From NCBI GenBank assembly GCA_949286465.1, contig CASECI010000007.1, forward strand, positions 1 through 46,976: a stretch of 46,976 nucleotides of DNA, given 5' to 3'. The first letter of the stretch is position 1. Every line of letters begins with the position of its first letter. Below the pieces are notes generated by a model that was not told where the DNA came from, ran no database searches, and saw only the letters and a program-made list of their open reading frames with translations. This document shows, one piece after another, positions 1-8,600 of the stretch. The DNA comes from an uncultured Alphaproteobacteria bacterium. Lineage in GTDB: Bacteria > Pseudomonadota > Alphaproteobacteria > CAAHEQ01 > UBA3637. A program made the translations under genes and the position numbers.

Positions 1-1
1 T

Positions 2-724
2 GCCCAATGTGATGGGTGTTGTGTAGCGGACCCATGTCCAGAAGATCAAAATACAGACCCAGTTTGTTGTGCGTTGTTGACAGATGGAGGTTTCTGGGGA
101 GAGGGGACGTGTTGTTTAAGTAGCTCAGATAGCTCAAGTTGCTGTTCAGCGAAGAAAGGCGAATGGTGTAATGGAGACACCTGTTGTGAAGAAGGAACCA
201 GTTGTGCAAATGGCGTTTGTTGTACCACTCCGATTGTAGAAGATTGTCCAGATCCATGTACATATATGGATGTTGACGAGAATGGTTGCCCTGCGTGTAT
301 CCCTGTTGATTGCCCTGATGGACAAACTTGTAATAAAGAAACAGGAACTTGTGAAGGTGGATGTGAAGAAGGAGAAATTAGTTGTGGCACAGGTGAAACA
401 TCTTGGTGTTGTGACGCAGCTCAAACGTGTGGTATAAAAAGAGCATGTTGCTCTAAAATTGACGCATCAAAATGTACCTATGGTACAACGACCGATGATA
501 ACGGGTGTATTGTTTGTAGAGAAATGCCTATTGGATGTAAACAACGTCTCGATGAATGCAATGCATGGTGTTCCACTAGAGACGATTGTGAAGGATGTTT
601 TATAACAACATCCTTCACATCCGGGTACGACTGTGAGACGGCGCTTTTATGTAATGTTGATTGGTGGCTCGCTAATAGTGGGGGAACTACAGTACCATTT
701 GGTACCGCGTTAGTCTGTCTTTAG
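2..724 (+). CDS. C-terminal part of a cysteine-rich, probably extracytoplasmic protein (5' end outside window)
   Basis: The reading frame is open to the left edge, so only the last 240 codons are visible; the TTG at 74 is merely an internal codon. The visible part is very rich in cysteine, often as CC pairs. It contains two copies of a motif C-T-Y-x(4-5)-D-x-N-G-C-x-x-C (around nt 259-297 and 475-513), which resembles the D-x-x-G-C-x-x-C core of antistasin-like domains. So many cysteines suggest a disulfide-stabilised secreted or surface protein. The tail (W-W, G-T-T, ending VCL) resembles no domain I know. Its role is unknown. A pilin-like gene lies at the other end of the window, and this protein may have had a similar N-terminus, but that part is not visible. 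Confidence 0.7.
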   Translation, partial: AQCDGCCVADPCPEDQNTDPVCCALLTDGGFWGEGTCCLSSSDSSSCCSAKKGEWCNGDTCCEEGTSCANGVCCTTPIVEDCPDPCTYMDVDENGCPACIPVDCPDGQTCNKETGTCEGGCEEGEISCGTGETSWCCDAAQTCGIKRACCSKIDASKCTYGTTTDDNGCIVCREMPIGCKQRLDECNAWCSTRDDCEGCFITTSFTSGYDCETALLCNVDWWLANSGGTTVPFGTALVCL

Positions 725-731
725 TAAAAAG

Positions 732-790
732 AATCCGAAAGCCTCCTTTTTCATTAAATGTGTATTTAATTCTTTCCTTTTTCGGAAATT
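732..790. other. Nested inverted repeats between genes, possible weak terminator
   Basis: An outer inverted repeat pairs CCGAAA (735-740) with TTTCGG (779-784). Inside it is a perfect AT-only hairpin, ATTAAAT (753-759), loop GTGT, ATTTAAT (764-770), followed by a T-rich run. It lies just after the stop of the cysteine-rich gene. A weak terminator is plausible, but the stem has no G-C pair. Confidence 0.3.
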
Positions 791-807
791 GAATTAAAAT
801 ACCATTT

Positions 808-1614
808 ATGACAGTACAAAAAGATATTTTTGCGATTATTCCTGAAAAAAAACGTGTTTGGATTATTTCTTCTCCAGCCGGGGATGCTATTCGTCTCAGA
901 TTCCTGCATAAAAAAATAGCAACAGAATTTAAGGTCGGAGATGTTGTTGTTTATCTTGGTAATTTAATGGGAACAGGTCCTGATACTGTTAGAACTATCA
1001 ATGAAGCCTTACTATTTAGGCGAGCTCTTATATCTATTCCAGGTGTTTCTCAGAATGATGTGATTTATTTACGAGGACAACAAGAAGAGATGTTTCACCG
1101 TTTAATGCAAATACAATTTGCTAAAAATCCTGGTGATGTGTATGAATGGATGTTAAAGCACGGGTTGAAACAGACACTTCTATCTTATGGGATAGATCCT
1201 GAAGAAGGAAAAAGAATCATTCCTCAAGGTGTTGTCGCAATGTCTCGGTGGACGACGGCTTTAAGAAAAACACAACAAGAACATGATGGACATATTGATT
1301 ATATGGCAGAATTAAAGCACGCAGCCTATACTAGTGATAATGAATTATTGATTGTTCATTATGGAATTAATCACGATGTTTCTTTGCAGCTGCAAGGAGA
1401 TGCCTTTTGGTGGGGAGGTAATCTACCATTTGTTCGACCGTATCCTTATATGGGATTTAAAAGGATTGTAAGAAATTTCCCTTCTGCTCAGAAAACTGGC
1501 GTCTTAAGTGGACCTTACTATACTACCTTAGTCAGTGGAGGTGGTTTTGATGCACCTATTTATGCTGTCTTATTTGATGAAAGACATCAGCAAACTTTAG
1601 TCGTTGATGCTTAA
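808..1614 (+). CDS. Degenerate PPP-family (ApaH/Ser-Thr phosphatase-like) protein, probably inactive
   Basis: The 268-residue protein keeps the skeleton of calcineurin-like PPP phosphatases: a V-G-D-V-V-V-Y-L-G strand near residue 43, then L-R-G-x-x-E-E-M (88-95), W-x(5)-G-L-x-x-T-L-x-S-Y-G (114-128) and an I-V-H-Y-G strand (182-186). The metal ligands are largely missing. The GDxHG box reads AGDAIRL (24-30), GDxVDRG reads GNLMGTG (51-57), GNHE reads GQQEE (90-94), and the late GHTP box reads SGPYY (234-238). Family knowledge says those Asp, His and Asn residues bind the two metals, so I infer a pseudoenzyme or binding protein. Its stop overlaps the stop of the convergent CorC-like gene through a shared TTAA. 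The fold is fairly sure; the role is unknown. Confidence 0.65.
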   Translation: MTVQKDIFAIIPEKKRVWIISSPAGDAIRLRFLHKKIATEFKVGDVVVYLGNLMGTGPDTVRTINEALLFRRALISIPGVSQNDVIYLRGQQEEMFHRLMQIQFAKNPGDVYEWMLKHGLKQTLLSYGIDPEEGKRIIPQGVVAMSRWTTALRKTQQEHDGHIDYMAELKHAAYTSDNELLIVHYGINHDVSLQLQGDAFWWGGNLPFVRPYPYMGFKRIVRNFPSAQKTGVLSGPYYTTLVSGGGFDAPIYAVLFDERHQQTLVVDA

Positions 1615-2882
1615 TTTTCCTCGGTTTCCATAGGGGGAGTAATTAATATACTCGTGACGCGATTTCCTTTTTTCTCTAGAACCTTAAAGGTAAAGCCGTA
1701 GAAGGAGTATATTGAATCTTTTTTAGGAATTCTTTCAGTTTCATAGAGTAATAAACCGGCAATCGTAGAAAATTGTTCATCTGGTAAGTCCCAGCCGAAA
1801 TGTCGATTTAAATCTCTAATTGGAGAAGCTCCGTCAACAATAACAGATCCATCCATTTGCGGAGCGATCTTAAGGGTTTCTTCTGTTGGATGATCTGTTT
1901 CATCCATAATGTCTCCAACGATTTCTTCTAAAACGTCTTCTAGAGTAATAATTCCTTGAAGAACACCATATTCATCAATGACGAGTGCAAAGTGTTCTCT
2001 GCGTCTTCTAAAGGCGTTTAGTTGAGATAAGAGAGATGTCGTTTCTAAAATGAACCAGGGCTTAGAAGCAATACTCAAAACATCAAAAGTGTCAATATCT
2101 CCTGTATATTTTTCTAAAGCTTTAAAAAGAGCTTTAATGTGTAATATTCCAACAATATTATCCTTTTTCCCTTTCCACAGAGGAATACGTGTGTATGGTG
2201 AATTCAGAGCTTTTGCAATCAGTTGACTTGTCGGTTGCGTTACATCTAAAGAAACGATTTTACTCCGGTGAACCATAACATCGTTAACATGGACTTCACT
2301 TAAGTCTAGAACACTTTTAAGCATAAGACGTTCAGATTTAATGGAGTCACTTTTTTGCATATCAATAACTCCACGAAGCTCTGTTTTTGCAGAATCTCCT
2401 AACTTCTCTTGATGAAGTAAATGAAGTGCTTTCATTGCAGCGAGAACAACTGTATTCATGAAAACAACAATCGGAGATAAAATAAGAGTTAAAAAAGAAA
2501 TAATTGGCGAGACAAGTAAAGCTATAGTATTGGGATTTCGAATAGCAACAGTCTTTGGCATAATTTCACAAAAAATAAGAATAACGAAACTAACTCCAAA
2601 AGTTGAGACAACAACGCCCCATTTGGCTCCAAAGAATAAAACACATAAGCTTGTCGTGATGGCGGTTGCTGTAATATTAACAACATTGTTTCCAAATAAA
2701 ATCATGCCTAAAAAACGATCGGGTTTTCGTTTTATTTTTTTGACAAGATGAGCTCGATGATTGCCTTTTTTTTCTAGCTCGTGCATTAATGGATCTGAAG
2801 ATGCTGTAAAGGCTGTTTCTGTTCCTGAGAAAAAGAAAGATAAAAACAAACAAATGCATAAAATAATAATAGACGTTGTCAT
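1611..2882 (-). CDS. CorC/HlyC-type DUF21-CBS membrane protein (CNNM-like transporter)
   Basis: The 423-residue protein has the standard domain order. A DUF21/CNNM membrane domain (about 1-170, with F-F-S-G-T-E-T-A-F near residue 16) is followed by a CBS pair (about 190-320) and a C-terminal CorC_HlyC domain (about 335-415, with D-G-S-V-I-V-D-G and a conserved T-I-A-G-L-L). L-V-I-D-E-Y-G and G-I-I-T-L-E-D-V-L-E-E-I-V-G-D-I mark the second CBS. Family members are implicated in Mg2+ or Co2+ efflux or homeostasis at the inner membrane. The ATG overlaps the aroK stop as ATGA, so the two are co-translated. In many alphaproteobacteria aroB sits between aroK and this gene; here it is absent. Confidence 0.88.
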   Translation of the reverse strand: MTTSIIILCICLFLSFFFSGTETAFTASSDPLMHELEKKGNHRAHLVKKIKRKPDRFLGMILFGNNVVNITATAITTSLCVLFFGAKWGVVVSTFGVSFVILIFCEIMPKTVAIRNPNTIALLVSPIISFLTLILSPIVVFMNTVVLAAMKALHLLHQEKLGDSAKTELRGVIDMQKSDSIKSERLMLKSVLDLSEVHVNDVMVHRSKIVSLDVTQPTSQLIAKALNSPYTRIPLWKGKKDNIVGILHIKALFKALEKYTGDIDTFDVLSIASKPWFILETTSLLSQLNAFRRRREHFALVIDEYGVLQGIITLEDVLEEIVGDIMDETDHPTEETLKIAPQMDGSVIVDGASPIRDLNRHFGWDLPDEQFSTIAGLLLYETERIPKKDSIYSFYGFTFKVLEKKGNRVTSILITPPMETEEN

Positions 2883-3457
2883 GAATCCTCCTGATATTGG
2901 ATTTTCTTATTTTCTTTAAGTAAATTTAACAATCTCTGTATCGTTTTGGAAATTGGTTCGGGATGTGTATCCAATGTTAAATCGGCGTTAGCATACAGAG
3001 GGTAGCATTCTTTCACCAGTCTTTCAATTGCTTTTTTGTTATCTTTAGCTGGGACAAGAGGACGATGTTTTCTGCCTTCTGTTCGATGACTTAATAAGTC
3101 AACGTCTGCTCTTATCCAAATAGAAATAGCGTGTTTTTTAGCAATCGCTTGTGTTTTAAGAGATAAAAAAGCGCCCCCACCAGAAGACAGAACGCAAGGT
3201 TTTGTTTCCGAAAGCAGACGGGCCATAATTCGTTCTTCTCCTCGACGAAATTCTTCTTCCCCGTAAGTTGCGAACAAATCAGAAATACTACATCCTGAGG
3301 CTTTTTCAATTTCTTTATCGCTGTCTATAAATGGTAAGTTAAGTTTTTTGGATAATACCTTTCCTAGGGTGGTCTTACCACACCCCATCATCCCAACTAA
3401 TAAAATTATTTTGGGCTCTGTTAATTCAATTCTCATTGTTCTTTTTATTGACATCAT
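2879..3457 (-). CDS. aroK: Shikimate kinase
   Basis: This 192-residue cytoplasmic enzyme phosphorylates shikimate with ATP in the chorismate pathway. The Walker A loop G-M-M-G-C-G-K-T is at residues 22-29. The shikimate-binding F-I-D-S-D, the F-R-x-x-E segment, the S-S-G-G-G-A motif and the lid arginines in R-K-H-R-P-L-V follow in the usual order. The length is typical. A second Met at residue 8 is an alternative start. It is the first gene of a minus-strand pair with the CorC-like gene and is read from the promoter-like site at 3486-3514. No aroB lies beside it, unlike the usual aroKB arrangement. Confidence 0.93.
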   Translation of the reverse strand: MMSIKRTMRIELTEPKIILLVGMMGCGKTTLGKVLSKKLNLPFIDSDKEIEKASGCSISDLFATYGEEEFRRGEERIMARLLSETKPCVLSSGGGAFLSLKTQAIAKKHAISIWIRADVDLLSHRTEGRKHRPLVPAKDNKKAIERLVKECYPLYANADLTLDTHPEPISKTIQRLLNLLKENKKIQYQEDS

Positions 3458-3485
3458 CTTTCGTTAACATTAATCTTTAGCTTAA

Positions 3486-3514
3486 AGAATAAACATATTT
3501 GTCACATAAGTCTA
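3486..3514 (-). promoter_or_regulatory. Predicted promoter for aroK and the CorC-like gene
   Basis: On the minus strand a -35-like TAGACT (3509-3514) is separated by exactly 17 bases from a -10-like TATTCT (3486-3491), 29 bases upstream of the aroK start. TAGAC-type -35 boxes recur at other promoters in the window (39728, 39752 on the minus strand, 40459). This is a pattern match only. Confidence 0.5.
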
Positions 3515-3527
3515 GGAAAAGAGTCAA

Positions 3528-3671
3528 ATGAGAAAAGAAAAAAAACATATAGGTTTAAAATTAATTTTATTAGCTATTCTTGCTTTGGGTGTTTTTATCG
3601 CTTTTTGGGATATTCCTGCCCCAACTCGTACAGTTGAAAAGACTATACCGAATGATACTTTTAAAAATTAA
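3528..3671 (+). CDS. Small single-pass membrane protein (47 aa)
   Basis: An ATG at 3528, preceded by AGGAAAAGAG at 3514-3523 as a ribosome binding site, opens a 47-codon frame. It has a basic N-terminus (MRKEKKH), one hydrophobic helix (about residues 10-27) and a short polar tail ending in FKN. Its 3' end overlaps the next gene's ATG by 20 bases, which is typical of translational coupling in this run. It divergently faces aroK. No family is recognised. The gene is supported by the ribosome binding site, the membrane-protein composition and the overlap, not by homology. Confidence 0.55.
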   Translation: MRKEKKHIGLKLILLAILALGVFIAFWDIPAPTRTVEKTIPNDTFKN

Positions 3672-4770
3672 ACTGTTCGGATGGATTGGATTTATTCTAG
3701 GGATATTTTCTTGTACTGCACACGCTGTACAAATAGATGCCCTGCCTTCTCCGTCATTAGATGCAATTGGTATTCAATCAGCTCCATTTAAAAATTGGGG
3801 CGTGTATCCTATCTCTGAAATGGAAAAAATTGTGGAGGCCTTGACAAAACAACATTCCTCTCCTGCAATGAATGAGATGGTGGCGTTTGTTTTAAGCTCT
3901 TCGACTGATTATACGCCTCAAGCAGAAGAGGATAAGGGGTTATGGCTTGCTTTACGAATCAAGGGATTATTCGATTTAGGTCATTTTCAGAAAGTTATTC
4001 AACTGATAGATACCATTCCTTCGTCTGAAGAAAGAAATGTTTATTTACCTTTTTATTTTAATGCCCTTTTAATGCAAGATGATTTAAATAGGGCATGTCT
4101 GATATCTGAAGAACAAAATAGTCGGAATGCATTTTGGCAAAAAGCAGAGGTACTGTGCCAAGCTTTTGAGGAAAATAAAGATAAAGCTCGGTTCACTTAT
4201 GAACTTTGGCGAGAAAAAAATCCTCAAGATACTTTCTTCGCAAGTCTTATATCTCATCAATTATATGGGACAAGCTTTCAGCAAGAAAAAATAAAAACAA
4301 TGACTCCTATGGATGCGTTTTTAGCTAGAAAAATGGGCGTTAAAGGAACTTTGATAGAAAATATTCCTCCTTTTATGCAAGGTGTTGAACCTTTAAAAAT
4401 AAAAGGTGGTTTTAAAAATGCAGTCAATCTAAAAATATTAATGGAAAATTGGCAGCAAAAAAAAGTAAGTGAAGATGAACAAAAGTTAAGGCTTGTTCAA
4501 TTAACAACCTATTTAGATGTGTTTCATCCAGATGTTCGATATATGTATAAAAATCGCGTCTTCGATGAACGTATGACTTCTTTAAATGTTAGTCCGCTTA
4601 GTGTTTTTTTACTTGGGAAAACGAAGGATACTATAACTGGAGCAGATGTTTTAATTGCTCTGAAAATGCTTCAAGAAAATGTCGCCAATTTAGAATTAGC
4701 TTTTAAAATTTTAAAACTTGCGGAAATGGATACATTAGTTGAACAATGGATGCTAGAAAGGATTTCTTAA
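3652..4770 (+). CDS. Exported TPR-like protein encoded upstream of xerD
   Basis: I take the ATG at 3652; longer starts upstream in this frame overlap the small gene and add no recognisable sequence. The 372-residue product starts with a signal peptide (about 1-24, F-S-C-T-A-H-A before the likely cut). The rest is almost entirely alpha-helical with helix-pair spacing like tetratricopeptide repeats (around residues 75-200). Proteins of this kind are commonly found next to xerD in alphaproteobacteria, but I know of no established function. The xerD GTG begins two bases after its stop, so they share a transcript. A periplasmic location is inferred from the signal peptide. Confidence 0.7.
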   Translation: MILLKIKLFGWIGFILGIFSCTAHAVQIDALPSPSLDAIGIQSAPFKNWGVYPISEMEKIVEALTKQHSSPAMNEMVAFVLSSSTDYTPQAEEDKGLWLALRIKGLFDLGHFQKVIQLIDTIPSSEERNVYLPFYFNALLMQDDLNRACLISEEQNSRNAFWQKAEVLCQAFEENKDKARFTYELWREKNPQDTFFASLISHQLYGTSFQQEKIKTMTPMDAFLARKMGVKGTLIENIPPFMQGVEPLKIKGGFKNAVNLKILMENWQQKKVSEDEQKLRLVQLTTYLDVFHPDVRYMYKNRVFDERMTSLNVSPLSVFLLGKTKDTITGADVLIALKMLQENVANLELAFKILKLAEMDTLVEQWMLERIS

Positions 4771-4771
4771 G

Positions 4772-5671
4772 GTGAACCGGCTTATAGATTCTTTTTTAAG
4801 TGTTATCGTAGCAGAGCGAGGGGCTTCTGCACGAACGGTTACATCTTATGGGCATGATTTAGAGGATTTAGAAAATTTTTTAAAATCACGCCATCAAAAG
4901 TTAGAAAAAGCAAATAATGATGTTTTAACGCAATATATGCAAAGTGTTGTCAGAGGAGGGTTATCGCCAAGAACTCAAGCAAGAAGATTATCTGCAATCC
5001 GTGAATTTTACCGGTTTTTATATTCTGAAGGTATCAGAGATGATAATCCAACAGACATTTTAGATTCGCCTAAAATCGGAAAAGCACTTCCTAAATATCT
5101 AACAGAAGAAGAAGTCGTTTCTTTGTTAGATGCAGCAGAAGAAAAAGATTTTCGTCTAAAAACAATGTTGGAAATCGTTTACGCTTCAGGGATGCGAGTC
5201 AGTGAGTTAGTTTCTCTTCCTGTTTCTGCAGTTCTACATGATAATTCAATGATTATGGTAACAGGGAAAGGAAATAAGCAAAGAATGGTTCCTTTGGATG
5301 AGCCGGCTCGACGAGCAATAGATAAGTGGCTTATCTTAAGAGAAAAAAATTTAAGAAGGGGACAGAAATCTAAATGGTTATTCCCTAGTCGATCGGCTAA
5401 ACAAGGCTACGTAACAAGAGATGCATTCTTTAAGGCTTTGAAAAACTTAGCTGTTTCAGTTGGAATAGACCCCCATCGTGTTTCCCCTCATGTATTTAGA
5501 CATTCCTTTGCCAGTCATTTAATAGCTCATAATGCAGATTTAAGGAGCGTTCAGAAAATGTTAGGTCATGCGGATATTGCAACAACAGAAATTTATACTC
5601 ATGTTATGCCGGAAAGACTAAAAAGTTTAGTTGAAACAAAACATCCTCTAGCTCATTTGAATAAAATCTGA
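4772..5671 (+). CDS. xerD: Tyrosine recombinase XerD
   Basis: The 299-residue site-specific recombinase resolves chromosome dimers at dif, together with XerC. An N-terminal SAM-like core-binding domain (about 5-90) precedes the catalytic domain. The catalytic set is complete: R142 in GMRVSEL, K166 in TGKGNKQR, H240-x-x-R243 in HVFRHSF, H266 in LGH, and the nucleophile Y275 in E-I-Y-T-H-V. It starts at GTG 4772, with GAAAGGA at 4756-4762 as the ribosome binding site. The preceding gene ends two bases upstream and the lptF-lptD gene starts 13 bases downstream, so it belongs to the housekeeping run and is not a mobile-element integrase. Confidence 0.93.
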   Translation: MNRLIDSFLSVIVAERGASARTVTSYGHDLEDLENFLKSRHQKLEKANNDVLTQYMQSVVRGGLSPRTQARRLSAIREFYRFLYSEGIRDDNPTDILDSPKIGKALPKYLTEEEVVSLLDAAEEKDFRLKTMLEIVYASGMRVSELVSLPVSAVLHDNSMIMVTGKGNKQRMVPLDEPARRAIDKWLILREKNLRRGQKSKWLFPSRSAKQGYVTRDAFFKALKNLAVSVGIDPHRVSPHVFRHSFASHLIAHNADLRSVQKMLGHADIATTEIYTHVMPERLKSLVETKHPLAHLNKI

Positions 5672-5684
5672 TATAAGAGGGGTC

Positions 5685-8600
5685 ATGAAAATAATAAACA
5701 AGTATATTATTAAACAACTCTTGATAGGCTTCCTGTTGATAGCACTAGGAATGACAGGCATTATTTGGCTATCTCAATCTTTGAAAATGATTGATTGGAT
5801 TGTTAATAAAGGTGTATCTGTCGGATTGTTTATCGAATTGACATTTTTGGTTCTTCCTAACTTTATTGCCGTTATAACTCCGCTCGCTTTTTTCGTTGTT
5901 TTATTGTTTACTTATAATCGATTGTTGGCTGACAGAGAACTTGTGGTTATGAAAGCCGTTGGAATGACCCCGTGGCAGTTGGCAAAGCCTGCTCTTTTTT
6001 TAGGAATAGGCTTAGTTGGAGTCGGATATTTTTTAACATTGTGGCTTGTTCCAGATTCAGTATCTCGATTTAAAGAATTACAATTTAAAATCAGAAATGA
6101 TTTGGCTCATGTTGTTATTCAAGAAGGTGAATTTAATAATCTTCCGAATAATGTGACAGCTTATGTGCGTGTTTTTAGGCCTTCTGGAGAGTTAAAGGGG
6201 ATTTTTATTCATGACGCCCGTAATCCTGAAAAACGTGTTGTCCTTGTTGCTGAGGATGGTCTGTTTTTGCCTGGTGAAAATGGTGCTCGTATTATTATGC
6301 ATAATGGGAAGCGTCAAGAGTATGATAAAAATAATGCAATATTTTCCTCTTTAAGTTTTGATCATTATACAATGACATTAGATGACGAAAAAAAGAGTAA
6401 TAAAACACGTACGCAAAGTGAAGCAGAAAAATCTTTATTTTATTTGTTAGATGTGACGAAAGAGACGCCTAATATCAGTTTGTCAGATTATCGAGAATAT
6501 AAGGTTGAAGCATTTAAACGTTTAACGCAACCGTTGTATTCGTTTGTTTATTTAGTTATTGCTCTGATGCCATTTTTACTAGGATATTACAATCGAAGAG
6601 GCCAAAATGGAAGAATTTATTTGGCTGTAGGAAGTGTCATATTAATTCAATCGATGGCATTAGGATTTGAAAACTTATCAAATAAGAATTTAATCTATTT
6701 ACCATTAATGGGACTCAATATTTTATTGCCGTTCCTTTTTGGTATCTTAGTTTTAAGAAGAGGCTCTTTTTGGCAGTTTAAAAGGTTAAAGAAGCTCGTT
6801 TTATTTTTAGGTATTATCAGCTTGATTGGAAATTCAGCTTTAGCAGCTCAGCCGCAATTCGTAACGGATACGACACAAGATACAGAACTGCCTGCGACTT
6901 TTGAAGCGGACTCTTTTACATATGATGAAAAGGCAGATGTTGTTACGGCTCAAGGAAATGTCGTTATTGTGCAAGATAATACAACCTTAAAAACCGATAA
7001 AATTATTTATGACCGAAAACAAGATAAATTAGAAGCCATCGGCCATGTTGTTATAACACGTTCAGATGGTGTTGTTATTGAATCAGAACGTGCAGCAATG
7101 ACAGATCAAATGAAACAAGGAATTATTCATTTAGTAGAAATGCGTTTAGCTGATGGTTCTATATTTAAAGCAGATAAAATAACACGTAAAGATATGGGCA
7201 ACGAAGTCCGTATGAAAGGTGTTTTCTTTACACCTTGTAATTATTGTAAAGGGACAGATGCTTTATGGGACATTCGAGCTCGTGAAGTGACACATAATTA
7301 TTCAGAACAAGAGTTTACATATCGCCATGCTGTTTTGGATGTTAAAGGAATTCCAGTTTTTTATTGGCCTTATTTAGCGTATCCGGACTTTCAAGTTAAG
7401 CGTAAAACGGGTTTTTTGTCTCCTTCATTGGCGAGTTCTACTGAAATGGGTGCTGGCGTAGAGACACCTTTTTTCTGGGCAATTTCCGATAGTCAAGATT
7501 TATATATTTCTCCTATTATATCAGCATCACATGTTCCTTTAGTTCAAGGTCAATATAGAGGTCTTTATCAACAAAGTGGTTTAACATTTGATTTTTCAGC
7601 AACACAAGATGAAGATGGAGATAATCAAGGCCACATTAAGGCCCACTATCAATATGATATAACAGATAAACTTCGTTTTCGAGGTAATTATTTTCGAGTG
7701 AGTGATGATACGTACTTTAGACGTTATCCAATTGATAATGTTGACGATCAAGCTCCTTGGATACAAAGTGATGCCACAGTTGATTATTTTGGAACACAAG
7801 ATTATGCCTATGTTCGTGTTTATAGCTTCCAAAATCTTCGCAGTGATGTCCGTAATAGTAGTATGCCGATTGTTCCTCAAATAAACTACCAATATGTTAC
7901 GCAACCTTTTTATAAAGGGTTATATTCATTTTCGCAGTTAAATTCAGCAGGGGTCTATCGAGATTCGGGTATAGATTCATCTCGTCTTTCTTTTCTACAA
8001 GGATTTGAAATGCCATATATTTCTTCTTTGGGTGCAGTTTTTAATACGCGTGCGAGTGTTAGATTTGATGGCTATTCCATAGACCTAGCAGATCAAATGC
8101 AAGATGAAACGAAAAATACTTCACGTGTATATCCAAATGTTTCTGTTGAAATGAAGTATCCGTTTATGCAACAAGGAGAAACATATAGTCAGGTTTTAGA
8201 GCCAATTATTATGGGTGTTTGGACACCGAATGTTTCAACGAATAAGAATATTCCGAATGAAGATAGTTTAGATTATGAATTTGATGATGTGACATTATTT
8301 TCTGATAATAGATATAACGGATACGATAGAGTAGAAACAGGGACAAGATTAAATTATGGTTTACAATGGACACTTTATGCACAAAATAATACTTCTGTTT
8401 CTGGTTTAATCGGTCAATCTTATCGTTTTAGAGAAGATGATACAATTTCGAAGAGAGCAGGATTTGAGGATCATTTCTCTTCATATGTAGGACGTTTTAA
8501 TATTAATGTAAAGGATGTTTTCTTAAATTATCGTTTTCGTTTAAACCAAGATGATTTAAAGCATGAAATGTCAGAAGTCACGTTAGGCGCAGGCAGAGAT

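Noticed and set aside
6780-6860. A sequencing error joining two separate genes lptF and lptD
   Set aside because: A false join by frameshift would leave leftover start signals or a broken end. Here LptF is complete, LptD has its own signal peptide in the same frame, and no ATG or ribosome binding site is seen at the joint. Kept only as a check on the fusion finding.
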